Source: Salinivibrio kushneri
GTDB lineage: Bacteria > Pseudomonadota > Gammaproteobacteria > Enterobacterales > Vibrionaceae
Direction: 5' to 3'
Assembly (NCBI RefSeq): GCF_005280275.1
Contig: NZ_CP040021.1
Coordinates: 1,761,001-1,825,000 of the forward strand
Length of the DNA stretch: 64,000 nucleotides
Shown here: positions 54,195 to 62,994 of the stretch, one piece after another
Position numbering within the stretch: position 1 is the stretch's first letter
How the letters are laid out: the number at the start of each line of letters is the position of its first letter
Translations under genes and position numbers: made by a program
The notes under the pieces: model-generated
Seen by the model: only the letters and a program-made list of their open reading frames with translations
Database searches by the model: none
What the model was told of the DNA's origin: nothing

Positions 54195-55993
54195 TTGACC
54201 CCTGCGAGTTGGCGAACCGTTTTTGCTACCAACGCGGTTATTTTTTGGTGAAAGCGTTGACCTGATTGTTTTTGGTTTGCCAATACATTAACGGCATCGA
54301 AAGCGGTGGTGTAATACCCAGAATGTGGATTTATGTATAAGGGATACCAAATGTACGCCGCATAAATCAGTTCATCGATCGTGCGTTGCACGCCACGGCG
54401 CGCCACCGAACACTGATCGTCTGTTAAGCCCCAGCCCGCATAAAAGGGGATGCCGTGACAAACCACTCGCTTGTCTCGAATAAGTGCTTCAAATCCCGCT
54501 AAGGAGCACATCACATGCACGGCATCCACATGCGGATAAAGGTGCTCAATGCCCACATACGCCTCGATTTGATCACACCACTGTTGCGCCTGTTTTTCGT
54601 TTTCACCCGCTTTGCGCGCGCCGGCAATCACATCCGGATGCGGCTTGTAAATAATGTAGGCATCGGGATGTTGCTGGCGAACCTTCTTTAGCAACGCGAT
54701 ATTAGTGCACACATGGGGCGAACCATGTTGTAGTGACGCATCCGATTCCACCTGGCCCACCACCAAGCAAATGGGTTTGTCGGTCACAGGTCGACACCAT
54801 GTTGTTTGACCGGTGTTATATTTAGTGAGCGATTGCGCCACTAATTGCTGCTTGAGGGCGTGCCCTTGTTGACGCTCCTGTTCGGTGAACGTGTGCGTCG
54901 TAAGGTAATGCTCGAGATCGGAGGGCTGCGTGGCATCAAAGTAGATGCCTTTTTTATCGACAATCCATGATATGGGTTTAGCAAATAACGCCCCCAGCCC
55001 TACCGAGCGAATAAAGCCATCTTCAACACGCAGCATCGGGCGCTCTGTATCAAAGTGCTCACGGCTCCCCCAAATCAGCTGGGTTTCATGGCGTTCTATA
55101 TCAGACGTTACCGTATCATGGTGCAGAAAACGCAACCGGCTACCTTGAAAAAATGCCCGGAAACAAGGACGCCAGTAAGGGTTCACATCGAAGGCAACCA
55201 AGTGTCTTGGCGTTCGCTGTCGGCCCTTCATTTGTGACACCAACCAAGAAACCGCGGCCAATGGTGTGATGATTTGCCCAGTTTCAGGGTGATAGATCTC
55301 GGTTTCTGGATGCAGCCACGTCGCCAATAATAACGGCTGTATTTGCGCGGCTGACCAATGTTTCACATACCTGTGTGTGCTTGCCGGATGATTCAGGGTT
55401 GCAAGCAATGTTTGCGCACTTCCTGCCAAAGCAACAAAAGGCACACCATACATGGCACTTTCAACCATTAGTTCACCCCGAGCACTCAGTACGCATTTCG
55501 CGTTGGCTACCCAGTGAATGGGGCGATTCTCAGTATCCAGTTGCTGCCACAAAAACTGGGGGTGGGTTTGCCGTGCTTTCGCAAAACTTTGGGCTATATA
55601 CCTCGGTAGGCGGCGCTGTATACGCAATTGCTGATCAACCAATACATACCAAACATAGGCATTGTGTTGGCGGGCATATTGTGCCGCTTTATCAACCGCG
55701 TCTTGATTAACATCTTGTGCGGTAATCACCATCAGCACATAGGCGCGCGGATCGCTTTTAGGTTGATCCGCGTAGGCATGATCCAGCCCTAACACACTCA
55801 GCTGATGTTGCTTGATACCCTCCAACCACTGTTGATGGGCAGGCGTCCATTCCTGATCCTGCACCGCACTGATGTTGTTGAGCGCGAGACGAAACAGTGA
55901 ATGCGAAGCCCCAGCCTTATTGTGACCGAATCGAGGCTTAAATGGCGCAGCGGGAAGCGGCCAGTTTAATTGCTCCTTATCAACACTCTCCAT
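54191..55993 (-). CDS. KpsC/KpsS-like capsule protein with one intact and one degenerate domain
   Basis: This is a 600-aa protein. The C-terminal half (about 280-560) is a full KpsC-type beta-Kdo transferase domain: RVEDGFIRSVGLGALFAKPI, DKKGIYFDATQPSDLE, VVGQVESDASLQHGSP, IIYKPHPDVIAGARKAGE, and FYAGWGLTDDQCSVARRG. The N-terminal half (1-260) aligns only weakly to the end of such a domain (VLSARGELMVESAMYGVPFV) and lacks the RVEDG and GWG motifs. It therefore differs from the complete kpsC at 23025-25049 and may be the KpsS counterpart or a decayed second KpsC. It lies 9 bp after kpsE and overlaps the glycosyltransferase downstream by ATGA. Confidence 0.8.
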   Translation of the reverse strand: MESVDKEQLNWPLPAAPFKPRFGHNKAGASHSLFRLALNNISAVQDQEWTPAHQQWLEGIKQHQLSVLGLDHAYADQPKSDPRAYVLMVITAQDVNQDAVDKAAQYARQHNAYVWYVLVDQQLRIQRRLPRYIAQSFAKARQTHPQFLWQQLDTENRPIHWVANAKCVLSARGELMVESAMYGVPFVALAGSAQTLLATLNHPASTHRYVKHWSAAQIQPLLLATWLHPETEIYHPETGQIITPLAAVSWLVSQMKGRQRTPRHLVAFDVNPYWRPCFRAFFQGSRLRFLHHDTVTSDIERHETQLIWGSREHFDTERPMLRVEDGFIRSVGLGALFAKPISWIVDKKGIYFDATQPSDLEHYLTTHTFTEQERQQGHALKQQLVAQSLTKYNTGQTTWCRPVTDKPICLVVGQVESDASLQHGSPHVCTNIALLKKVRQQHPDAYIIYKPHPDVIAGARKAGENEKQAQQWCDQIEAYVGIEHLYPHVDAVHVMCSLAGFEALIRDKRVVCHGIPFYAGWGLTDDQCSVARRGVQRTIDELIYAAYIWYPLYINPHSGYYTTAFDAVNVLANQKQSGQRFHQKITALVAKTVRQLAGVK

Positions 55994-56002
55994 GATCGGC
56001 CA

Positions 56003-57088
56003 TTAGTCTCGGTGATCACGGATAATGCTGCGACCAAGATGGACAGCCGCAAAAAAGAACACGCTCATCAAACTCCACACCACCCAGTTGTGAAAACGAC
56101 GAGGCTCAGTGGAATATTCTGGCAAACTCGGGTATTGCAGCACGGACACTTGCTTGAGTTTACGCGCCGTTTCAACACGTGTGGTCTCAAGTGCGGTGAG
56201 TGCATTCGAATACAATTCAAGCGCAAATTTGGCTTGCATTTCTAAGGTTTTGTATTCCGCCGTTACACGGTTAAGGGCATTATCCTTGTTTTGCGTCAAC
56301 AACCGCTTTTCTTGCTTAACTTGTGACTCTAGCGCATTGATCTCACTTTTTAACCGTTGCATTTCTGGGGAGCGCGCGGTTTGGAAACTACTCAGCGCTT
56401 GCCGCTTTGATTGTGTGACGGCCAATTGCCCCTTTAACTCTGCAATGATTTTTAAGGTTTCTTCGACCGTTGCTTTTGGGGAAATCAGGTTGTGCTGGTT
56501 TTGATAAGCGAGTAACTTTTCACGTGCTTGATGTAAACGATCCGACATGGTGTTTACTTGTTTTTCAATAAAGTTTAGCTGCTCTTGCGCGAGGCGACGC
56601 CCCATCGCATTCATATGCTTTTCACCTTCATTCAATAAGGTTTCGGCAATTTGCTGCGCCATCTCGGGGGTGTACGCTTCGACACGAATACGCAATACTT
56701 TGGTGTAGTCATCAAACTCAATCTTTATACGTTTGCGCAAGTATTGATGAAAAAGCTCTAGCGGCACATCGGCGTTAGATAAACGGGCAATAAAGTCGAT
56801 GTCTTCTTGTGCGTAGTGATGACGAAGATCAAGATCTTTTTGCAACTTAGTCGTCATATCGACCGACTCTAGATGCTCTTTCAACAACAACAAATCACCT
56901 GCGCCAGATGTGCCCGAAAGCAGTGATGACACGCTCAGTCCTGTGGGAATGATTTCAGGACTTTTTAAAACCACATTGGCTTGCGAAACATAGCGATCAG
57001 TGGCTAAAACACCGTAATAAATACCTGCAGCAAGAATAATGCCTAAGCACAAAAACCACTGTAAATGCTTACGAAGAACTACTTTCAT
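56003..57088 (-). CDS. kpsE: Capsule export inner-membrane protein KpsE (PCP-3 family)
   Basis: This is a 361-aa polysaccharide co-polymerase-type protein linking the ABC transporter to the outer-membrane channel. There is a TM segment near the N-terminus (WFLCLGIILAAGIYYGVLA) and another near the C-terminus (WVVWSLMSVFFFAAVHLG). Between them is a large periplasmic, largely coiled-coil region (about 140-320). The block PSLPEYSTEPRRFHNWVVW just before TM2 is typical of Wzz/KpsE. It overlaps kpsT by ATGA. Confidence 0.9.
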   Translation of the reverse strand: MKVVLRKHLQWFLCLGIILAAGIYYGVLATDRYVSQANVVLKSPEIIPTGLSVSSLLSGTSGAGDLLLLKEHLESVDMTTKLQKDLDLRHHYAQEDIDFIARLSNADVPLELFHQYLRKRIKIEFDDYTKVLRIRVEAYTPEMAQQIAETLLNEGEKHMNAMGRRLAQEQLNFIEKQVNTMSDRLHQAREKLLAYQNQHNLISPKATVEETLKIIAELKGQLAVTQSKRQALSSFQTARSPEMQRLKSEINALESQVKQEKRLLTQNKDNALNRVTAEYKTLEMQAKFALELYSNALTALETTRVETARKLKQVSVLQYPSLPEYSTEPRRFHNWVVWSLMSVFFFAAVHLGRSIIRDHRD

Positions 57089-57747
57089 TTTTTAATACTC
57101 TTATGATAATCGTGTATCGCATCTTCTAGGTCGTCATACCAAATTGCTTTACCCTTGTGTATCCATAGTCCTGCTTGGCAAAGATCTCTTAAGATACCTT
57201 CGCTATGCGATACCATAATAATACTGGCCTGCCCAATGCGGTCTTTAAAAGCTTTGGTGGCTTTGTCACGAAAGCTTTTATCACCCACCGCAGTTGCTTC
57301 ATCTGACAAATAGACATCAAACTCAAACGCAAGCGATAAGCCAAAAGACAAGCGGCTTTTCATACCGCTGGAATAGGTGCGAATGGGCTTATCAAATGCA
57401 GCGCCAATTTCGGAAAAGTCTTGAACAAATTGAATAATGCGCGCAATTTTGCTTTCATCACCGTGAATACGCGCGACAAACTTCACATTCTGCCGCCCGG
57501 TCATATTGCGTTGAAAGCCGCCACTCAAACCAATCGGCCATGAGACGCTGCACTTTCGTTCGATAGTGCCATGGTCGGGCATATCCATGCCGGAAAGTAA
57601 TCGCAACAAGGTGGATTTACCCGCCCCGTTTTTACCTACCACACCCACGCTGACGCCTTGGGGAATAGTAAAGTTCACATCTTTTAATACCCAGTTACTA
57701 CCAAACGGCCCGTGGTAGCGCTTGGACATATTTTTTACTTCTATCAT
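57085..57747 (-). CDS. kpsT: Capsule ABC transporter ATPase KpsT
   Basis: This 220-aa ATPase powers export of the finished capsule polymer. Walker A is GKNGAGKST, the signature region RTYSSGMKSRLSFGLSLAFE, and the Walker B region VYLSDEATAVGDKSF, with SDEA as in KpsT rather than LDEP. The short length and SVSWPIGLSGGFQRNMTGRQ insert are family features. It overlaps kpsM and kpsE by ATGA on both sides. Confidence 0.93.
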   Translation of the reverse strand: MIEVKNMSKRYHGPFGSNWVLKDVNFTIPQGVSVGVVGKNGAGKSTLLRLLSGMDMPDHGTIERKCSVSWPIGLSGGFQRNMTGRQNVKFVARIHGDESKIARIIQFVQDFSEIGAAFDKPIRTYSSGMKSRLSFGLSLAFEFDVYLSDEATAVGDKSFRDKATKAFKDRIGQASIIMVSHSEGILRDLCQAGLWIHKGKAIWYDDLEDAIHDYHKSIKK

Positions 57748-58535
57748 GCTGACATTAATCTTGATTTAAACCGCACATGCAGCATTAGTCCCAACAGGCT
57801 CGCCACTAGTGCGCATTGCACGGGGTAGAGCAAGCTGACGCCACTGAGCATGTAGTAGCCATGAAAATAGGCGTGGCGCAGTAATTCCAATACATGCACA
57901 ATCGGGTTATACATCAGTACATCACGTAGTGAATATGGCAAAGCTTTGAGAGGAAAAATGGCGCCAGACAGCATATATAGCGGAAACATTAGCAACTTTA
58001 CGATTTTTTCAATTTCTTCGGTAATGGTGGCCACCACAGACAGCACTAGGCCAAAACTCAATCCTAGCCACCACGCTAATATCCACATCGCTATCACGAG
58101 CAGAGGTTCATCAGGGCCACGATAGCCGCCAAAAAACATCAACGACACAATAATTAGCGTTAAAACGACGCTGCGAATAGTGAATTCAAGAAAGGCACGC
58201 ACGATCACAGGGTCAATCGGATGCACTTGACGATAGGCAAATAGCGAACTGTTGGCGCGTATCGCCCCCATGGCGCGCATCATGGCATCGCGAAAAATCA
58301 TAAAGCTGATAATGCCGATGATTAGCCAAGGGATAAATTCAGCACCTTGAATATATTTCACTCGCCCCATCAACTGTCTCACGCCGATAAATATGATGAG
58401 GTGCAGGATGGGCTCGAGAAGAATCCAGCTCCATCCAAACCGATCGGCGCTCATGCGTGCCATGGCTTCGCGCATAAAAAGGGCATGCCAAACGTGTTTA
58501 CAGACTTTTAATGGGTGCCGTGGTTGATAGCTCAT
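57744..58535 (-). CDS. kpsM: Capsule ABC transporter permease KpsM
   Basis: This 263-aa inner-membrane permease of the ABC-2 type has six hydrophobic segments. It starts MSYQPRHPLKVCKHVWHALF, has the amphipathic segment REAMARMSADRFGWSWILLEP, and the conserved C-terminal LMFPLYMLSGAIFPLKALPY and YNPIVHVLELLRHAYF. It overlaps kpsD by one base (TAATG) and kpsT by ATGA, so the export genes are tightly coupled. Confidence 0.93.
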   Translation of the reverse strand: MSYQPRHPLKVCKHVWHALFMREAMARMSADRFGWSWILLEPILHLIIFIGVRQLMGRVKYIQGAEFIPWLIIGIISFMIFRDAMMRAMGAIRANSSLFAYRQVHPIDPVIVRAFLEFTIRSVVLTLIIVSLMFFGGYRGPDEPLLVIAMWILAWWLGLSFGLVLSVVATITEEIEKIVKLLMFPLYMLSGAIFPLKALPYSLRDVLMYNPIVHVLELLRHAYFHGYYMLSGVSLLYPVQCALVASLLGLMLHVRFKSRLMSA

Positions 58536-60226
58536 TACAAGTCCATGATCACTTTGGCGGATACTGCAACTTGATAAAGGATTTGAGTCAGTGTCGATGC
58601 CAACTGTAAGTTTTTGGTGCCTGCTTTTGGTAAGACCAGAATTTGATCGCCCGCTTTAACGGGGGCGTCTTTGGCTGAGATAACCTCACCATTTTGACGC
58701 ACGATTAAAATGTTGTCGTCGTTAGCATGCTGACTAAAGCCGCCTGACGCTTCAATGTAGTCAAGCGCCGTTTTACCCGGTGTGAAAACGATAGATTGAG
58801 GTACAAACACTTCACCGGTGATCAGCACGGTGCTGCTGCGCTCTGGTAAGTGAATCACATCCCCGTCTTGTAAACGAATATCGGTCAATTTGCCTTGGTT
58901 GGTCACCACCATGGTGCCTTCGGGTTCGACTTGCGAGGCTTTTTGCACAAACTGACTAATTAGTTCGGCCTCTCGCACACGGATTGCCGATTCCTCTGCG
59001 GTTGAAGACGATGCACCTAAGTAAGTAGCTTCAAGACGTCTTAGACTTTCATCAAGGGCTTTTTTCTGACGCTCGGCAACACTGACGCGCGTCAGTGAAA
59101 TCTGTTGGTAGTTGGTCTCTTGAGGGTCAACAGGCACACTGGTCAAGAGTTCGGCGAGTGTCGTGTTTTTAGGCAACACAAAATTTGACTGCCCCGTAAA
59201 CGCGCCTTCCAGTTTGACGACAATTTGTTGGTCTTTACTATCGCCAACAAACACGAGTTCATCGCCGTCTGCAATTTCTGCCGTTGTAAAATCTTGCAAA
59301 GAAAGATAGTGCGCAATCCATTCTTTGTTGCGCGTGCCGCGCTGTAGTACGTGAGTGACAGCGGGATCCAATTGTGTTAGCGCCAGGATCTCTTCACCCT
59401 GCGTCTTTGCACCTTTCAGTTCAAAACGGAACGTGCGGCCAATGTCGCCTTTCACGACGACAGTCGGCTTTCGCTTTGTAACTAATAATGTATCGCCTTG
59501 CTGCAATTGTGGGTGAGCCAACTCCCCTTTTAGCATGTACTGGTACAGATCTAATTGGCTGATTACCTTGCCATCGCGTAATAGTGAAACTTCACGATAG
59601 CTACCAAGCTGATCATCAATGCCACCCGCTTGATCAAGGAACATTAGCGCTGAGTCGCTAGGTACCCCTGCATAACGCCCTGGGTTTTCGACAAAACCCG
59701 CCACAAAAACCGAAATAGGCTGTACGCCTTGTAGGTTGGTGTAAACCCGTACTTTATCGGAGTAGGTTTTGCGAATCGCTCCCGACACAACGGCGTTCAA
59801 GCGGCTATTTGGCGTGCCTTTTACATTTACAGGGCCAATAGAGGGGATAAAAATATTGCCTTGTGCATCCACCGGTAAGGTGCGCTCCATTTCAAACGCG
59901 CCCCAAGTTTTAATGGTAACTTGGTCGCCCGGCAAAATGCGGTAGTTAGGGTTGAGCCCATCAGACCGCAAACCACGAAATCCACCTTGGAAGAGCGAGT
60001 ACCCAAAGGGCTGTATGTCGTCGTCTTTTTGAGTCGTTTGTTGGTTTTGCACCGGACCATAGTTGGATGACTGCCAATTGGCTTTTACCGTGTCGTCAGC
60101 CGAACTGGTTGATACAGAGGTGCTTTGTGCTTGCTTTGCAGCGGCCATTAACTCACTGCGTGATGCGCTTTGCGCTACTGTACTCACTGATAAAGTAAGT
60201 AGAAGAGTAATTATAAGTCTTTTCAT
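58535..60226 (-). CDS. kpsD: Capsule export outer-membrane/periplasmic protein KpsD (Wza-like, SLBB domains)
   Basis: This is a 563-aa polysaccharide export protein. It has a cleavable signal peptide (MKRLIITLLLTLSVSTVAQSA) without a lipobox, as in KpsD and unlike lipidated Wza. The polysaccharide export domain starts near NYRILPGDQVTIKTWGAFEM and has PVDAQGNIFIPSIGPVNVKG. Several SLBB domains follow (VFVAGFVENPGRYAGVPSDS; VVVKGDIGRTFRFELKGAKT; VLITGEVFVPQSIVFTPGKT). It forms the conduit receiving polymer from KpsMT and KpsE. It is followed directly by kpsM. Confidence 0.9.
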   Translation of the reverse strand: MKRLIITLLLTLSVSTVAQSASRSELMAAAKQAQSTSVSTSSADDTVKANWQSSNYGPVQNQQTTQKDDDIQPFGYSLFQGGFRGLRSDGLNPNYRILPGDQVTIKTWGAFEMERTLPVDAQGNIFIPSIGPVNVKGTPNSRLNAVVSGAIRKTYSDKVRVYTNLQGVQPISVFVAGFVENPGRYAGVPSDSALMFLDQAGGIDDQLGSYREVSLLRDGKVISQLDLYQYMLKGELAHPQLQQGDTLLVTKRKPTVVVKGDIGRTFRFELKGAKTQGEEILALTQLDPAVTHVLQRGTRNKEWIAHYLSLQDFTTAEIADGDELVFVGDSKDQQIVVKLEGAFTGQSNFVLPKNTTLAELLTSVPVDPQETNYQQISLTRVSVAERQKKALDESLRRLEATYLGASSSTAEESAIRVREAELISQFVQKASQVEPEGTMVVTNQGKLTDIRLQDGDVIHLPERSSTVLITGEVFVPQSIVFTPGKTALDYIEASGGFSQHANDDNILIVRQNGEVISAKDAPVKAGDQILVLPKAGTKNLQLASTLTQILYQVAVSAKVIMDL

Positions 60227-60303
60227 TCGTGTTAGATCTCTGAAAGTGGGAGCGGAGCCATGGCCTAACAGGCCTTAACGTCATTGCGATTTTAACGACG
60301 GCG

Positions 60304-60669
60304 CTAATTGCGAAAAGCTCGAACGACTCCCCATCCTTTTGGATACTCACAGAGGTTGTATTGAGGAGGTTGCGTTGACTGGGTCGACGAAGAGACGCTG
60401 AGTAATGCAAAGCATGTCGTTCCCGTGGCTGAGAAATAACGCTGTTGCACAACCACTGTTTGCTCGCCTGCTTCAAGTGGTAACGTCAAGGTCTCTCCGC
60501 TACTCGTGTGGCTGCCAACGTCGATCTCTTTGTCTTGAATATACTGAATAGCGTGATTAGGTTGACCCGGAATAACACTGTGGCGGTTAGCCTCAGACAC
60601 TGGGTAAGAAGAGCAACCCGCGAGTAAAAAGAGCCCACAAGGTAAAATATGTTTTAACAGAACATTCAT
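60304..60669 (-). CDS. Small lipoprotein, first gene of the JUMPstart-driven capsule operon
   Basis: This is a 121-aa precursor starting at the ATG 60669 (MNVLLKHILPCGLFLLAGC). Lipobox LAGC is followed by SSYPVSE, which suits the outer membrane. The mature protein has a beta-rich body with QYIQDKEIDVGSHTSSGETL and TVVVQQRYFSATGTTCFALL, and a second Cys (YNLCEYP) that may form a disulfide with TTC. I do not recognise a named family. Its position, immediately downstream of JUMPstart and 77 bp before kpsD, suggests an accessory role in capsule export or surface attachment. The upstream in-frame codons to 60711 are less likely because they precede the signal peptide. Confidence 0.7.
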   Translation of the reverse strand: MNVLLKHILPCGLFLLAGCSSYPVSEANRHSVIPGQPNHAIQYIQDKEIDVGSHTSSGETLTLPLEAGEQTVVVQQRYFSATGTTCFALLSVSSSTQSTQPPQYNLCEYPKGWGVVRAFRN

Positions 60670-60825
60670 AGCTAAAACCTTTCTTATCAATACCCTATAA
60701 TGTATTGACATTCCTTATTATTTGTATTCGTGTTGCGATTAAAGCACTGAGGTCAAAAGTTAGTCTGCTTTTCCCAACAACCCTTAAAATTGCATAATAA
60801 TGCAACTTGGAATAAGTAAAATAGA

Positions 60826-60864
60826 CACGCTACCGCCCGTTGATGTTAGCGCTTGATCACACTG
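60826..60864 (-). promoter_or_regulatory. JUMPstart / ops element (RfaH recruitment site)
   Basis: The minus strand reads CAGTG at 60864-60860 and ends in GGCGGTAGCGTG at 60837-60826, a perfect ops core. The span from CAGTG to the end of ops is 39 bp, exactly the classical JUMPstart layout. It lies about 157 bp upstream of the lipoprotein start and points into the capsule operon. RfaH binding here would pause and modify polymerase, allowing it to cross the internal terminators of this very long cluster. The promoter should lie just upstream (60870-61100), which is AT-rich. I could not fix its boxes. Confidence 0.92.
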
Positions 60865-61200
60865 CGCAGACAAAAACCAGCTTATTCACAAGGTTAAACG
60901 CACAACATTTACACAACAATCTTGCAACTTTATCGTTGTGGTCTACTTTATCGGTGCTAATGTTTAATTTTGCAGGCTGGTATACTACGCAAACTGAATA
61001 GATCATCAATATTGATTCAAGGATTTTGTCGTCATAACTCAGTCGATTGCTGTTTTTTTGGACAAAGCATGAGTTTTGCATGAAAAATACTTAAACGATG
61101 CAAAAAAGTAAGACAACGGAAAAACAGACAGATACGAAATTACTGTGATATAAGTAGAAAAATTGGTTACAGAATGGTGTGTTGATTATTTGGGAGGGAG

Positions 61201-61540
61201 ATCCTAGGGCCTAGGGTCCTAGGGTTCTAGGTTCTAGGGAAGATAATGGGGAATACGGAATACGGAATACGGAATACGGAATACGGAATACGGAATACGG
61301 AATACGGAAAAGCGTATCGTGCCTGGCTCTGTCGATAAAGGTCCTAGGTTCGAGGCCCTAGGTTCTAGGAACTGCTTTCTGCTCTTCTCCGTATTCTGTA
61401 AGCGCAGCGCTCCGTATTCAAGATTTCTAATACGGATTACGGAAAAGCGTATCGTGCCTGGCTCTGTCGATAAAGTTCCTAGGTCCTAGGTCCTAGGTCC
61501 TGCTCCCTGCTCTTCTGCGGATTCCCATTCACGAATACAG
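61201..61540. repeat. Two CCTAGG/GAATACGG modules at the right edge of the capsule island, with an 8x GAATACG tandem
   Basis: A CCTAGGG run at 61203-61239 is followed by eight exact tandem GAATACG units at 61251-61306. Then come the conserved spacer (GCGTATCGTGCCTGGCTC TG...GATAAAG), a CCTAGG run, CTGCTTTCTGCTCTTCTCC and CGTATTCTGTAAGCGCAGCG. The spacer and a CCTAGG run are repeated at 61446-61500. Order and orientation are the same as in the modules at 22028-22240 and 22852-22990, about 39 kb away. No gene is present in 60670-61550. A 74-codon leftward frame at 60857-61081 overlaps JUMPstart and is not credited. Confidence 0.88.
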
Positions 61541-61550
61541 ATGACTAAAA

Positions 61551-62108
61551 CTAAAAGAGAAGGCCCAGGTTACGCAGTTCGGCGAGGCTTTTCCCTACTT
61601 TATCTTTCTCTGATAGGAGAGGATCGGCTTTCAACGGCCACTGAATACCGAGCTCGGAGTCATCCCACTGTAAGGTCACTTCACCAGTTGGGTTGTAAAA
61701 ATCCGTGCACTTATAGACAAACTCGGCTTCTTCACTCGTTACATAAAACCCATGTGCAAAGCCTTCTGGGATCCACAGTTGGCGTTTGTTTTCAGCGGAT
61801 AAGTAAATACCTTCCCACTGCCCGAAAGTGGGAGAGCCTTGGCGCAGATCAACCGCCACGTCAAACACCTCACCACTGACTACGCGAACAAGCTTTCCCT
61901 GTGTATTTTGGGTTTGATAATGCAAGCCGCGCAAAATCCCCTGCGCTGATTTAGAATGATTATCTTGCACAAACGTTGTGGGCTTGCCAGCAACCTGTTC
62001 ATCAAAACGTTGCTGATGCCAGGTTTCCATAAAGAAGCCCCGCTCATCGCCAAAGACTGACGGCTCGATAATTTTGATGTCGGGGATGGTCGTTTCAATT
62101 ACTTGCAT
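61551..62108 (-). CDS. rmlC: dTDP-4-dehydrorhamnose 3,5-epimerase RmlC
   Basis: This 185-aa cupin enzyme epimerises dTDP-4-keto-6-deoxyglucose for L-rhamnose synthesis. Start ATG 62108 (MQVIETTIPDIKIIEPSVFG), five bases after the rmlD stop. FGDERGFFMETWHQQRFDEQ, VQDNHSKSAQGILRGLHYQ with the catalytic His, and IPEGFAHGFYV with YKCTDFYNP are canonical. It is the last visible gene of rmlB-A-D-C. Confidence 0.95.
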   Translation of the reverse strand: MQVIETTIPDIKIIEPSVFGDERGFFMETWHQQRFDEQVAGKPTTFVQDNHSKSAQGILRGLHYQTQNTQGKLVRVVSGEVFDVAVDLRQGSPTFGQWEGIYLSAENKRQLWIPEGFAHGFYVTSEEAEFVYKCTDFYNPTGEVTLQWDDSELGIQWPLKADPLLSEKDKVGKSLAELRNLGLLF

Positions 62109-62112
62109 TCGG

Positions 62113-62994
62113 TTAATCCTGGTAACAAATAAGGTTGCTAAGTGCGCGTTGCCAATCACTCGCTGGAATAGAAAAATGCGCCATGATTTTGCTGGTATTT
62201 AAGCGCGAATTCGCGGGGCGTTTGGCAGGCGTTGGGTACTCAGCCGTTGAAATAGGTGTCACCGCGGGTACGGCTTCTAATATGCCTTGCTCGTAAGCAC
62301 AGGTAAAAATCGTCGACGCAAATTCACACCAACTCACATGCGGCTCACCAGCAAAATGATAGACGCCATAGGCCACGTCATTTCCTGCATCAATACACTG
62401 GGCGATATGGATCAACGCCTGGGCGATATCGCCCGCATACGTAGGGCCGCCTACCTGATCATCAACAATGCTTAAGCTATCTCGCTGAGACGCTAGGCGA
62501 AGCATGGTTTTAACAAAGTTACCGCCATGCTCACCAAACACCCATGCCGTGCGGATAATAATGTGCTTTGAACACGCGGTTTGTATCGCCTGCTCACCAG
62601 CCAGTTTACTCGCTCCATAAACACTTTGTGGCTCGGGGCAGTCTTGTTCGTGATAGGCGTCTTTTTTATCGCCCGCAAAGACATAATCGGTTGAAATATG
62701 TAACAGCGCCGCGCCTTGCTGTTCAGCCGCTTCTGCTAGGTGTTGTGCGCCTTTTTGGTTAACGGCATAGGCACGGTCACGATCGCTCTCTGCTTTATCC
62801 ACTGCTGTGTACGCCGCAGCATTAATAATCACCGTCGGCTTAAATTCACTGACCTGACTCATCACCGCGGAGCGATCGGTAATATCTAATTGATGCCTGT
62901 CGCAAGCCAACATAGTGACTTGCTCATTATCCATCAATTGCTCGACCAGACAGTGACCGACTTGCCCTTGACTACCGGTTATTAGAACGCGCAT
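62113..62994 (-). CDS. rmlD: dTDP-4-dehydrorhamnose reductase RmlD
   Basis: This 293-aa NADPH-dependent SDR-family enzyme performs the last step to dTDP-L-rhamnose. ATG 62994 ([20 protein letters not shown]) is preferred over a GTG at 63021, because the Rossmann start is at the usual distance; it overlaps rmlA by 23 bp. The catalytic Tyr-Lys is in YGASKLAGE, the catalytic Thr/Ser in STDYVFAGD, and [18 protein letters not shown] is characteristic. Confidence 0.94.
   Translation of the reverse strand: MRVLITGSQGQVGHCLVEQLMDNEQVTMLACDRHQLDITDRSAVMSQVSEFKPTVIINAAAYTAVDKAESDRDRAYAVNQKGAQHLAEAAEQQGAALLHISTDYVFAGDKKDAYHEQDCPEPQSVYGASKLAGEQAIQTACSKHIIIRTAWVFGEHGGNFVKTMLRLASQRDSLSIVDDQVGGPTYAGDIAQALIHIAQCIDAGNDVAYGVYHFAGEPHVSWCEFASTIFTCAYEQGILEAVPAVTPISTAEYPTPAKRPANSRLNTSKIMAHFSIPASDWQRALSNLICYQD

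Noticed and set aside
60857-61081. 74-codon leftward ORF upstream of the capsule operon
   Set aside because: It spans the edge of JUMPstart, has no convincing ribosome-binding site and reads as AT-rich leader/promoter DNA.
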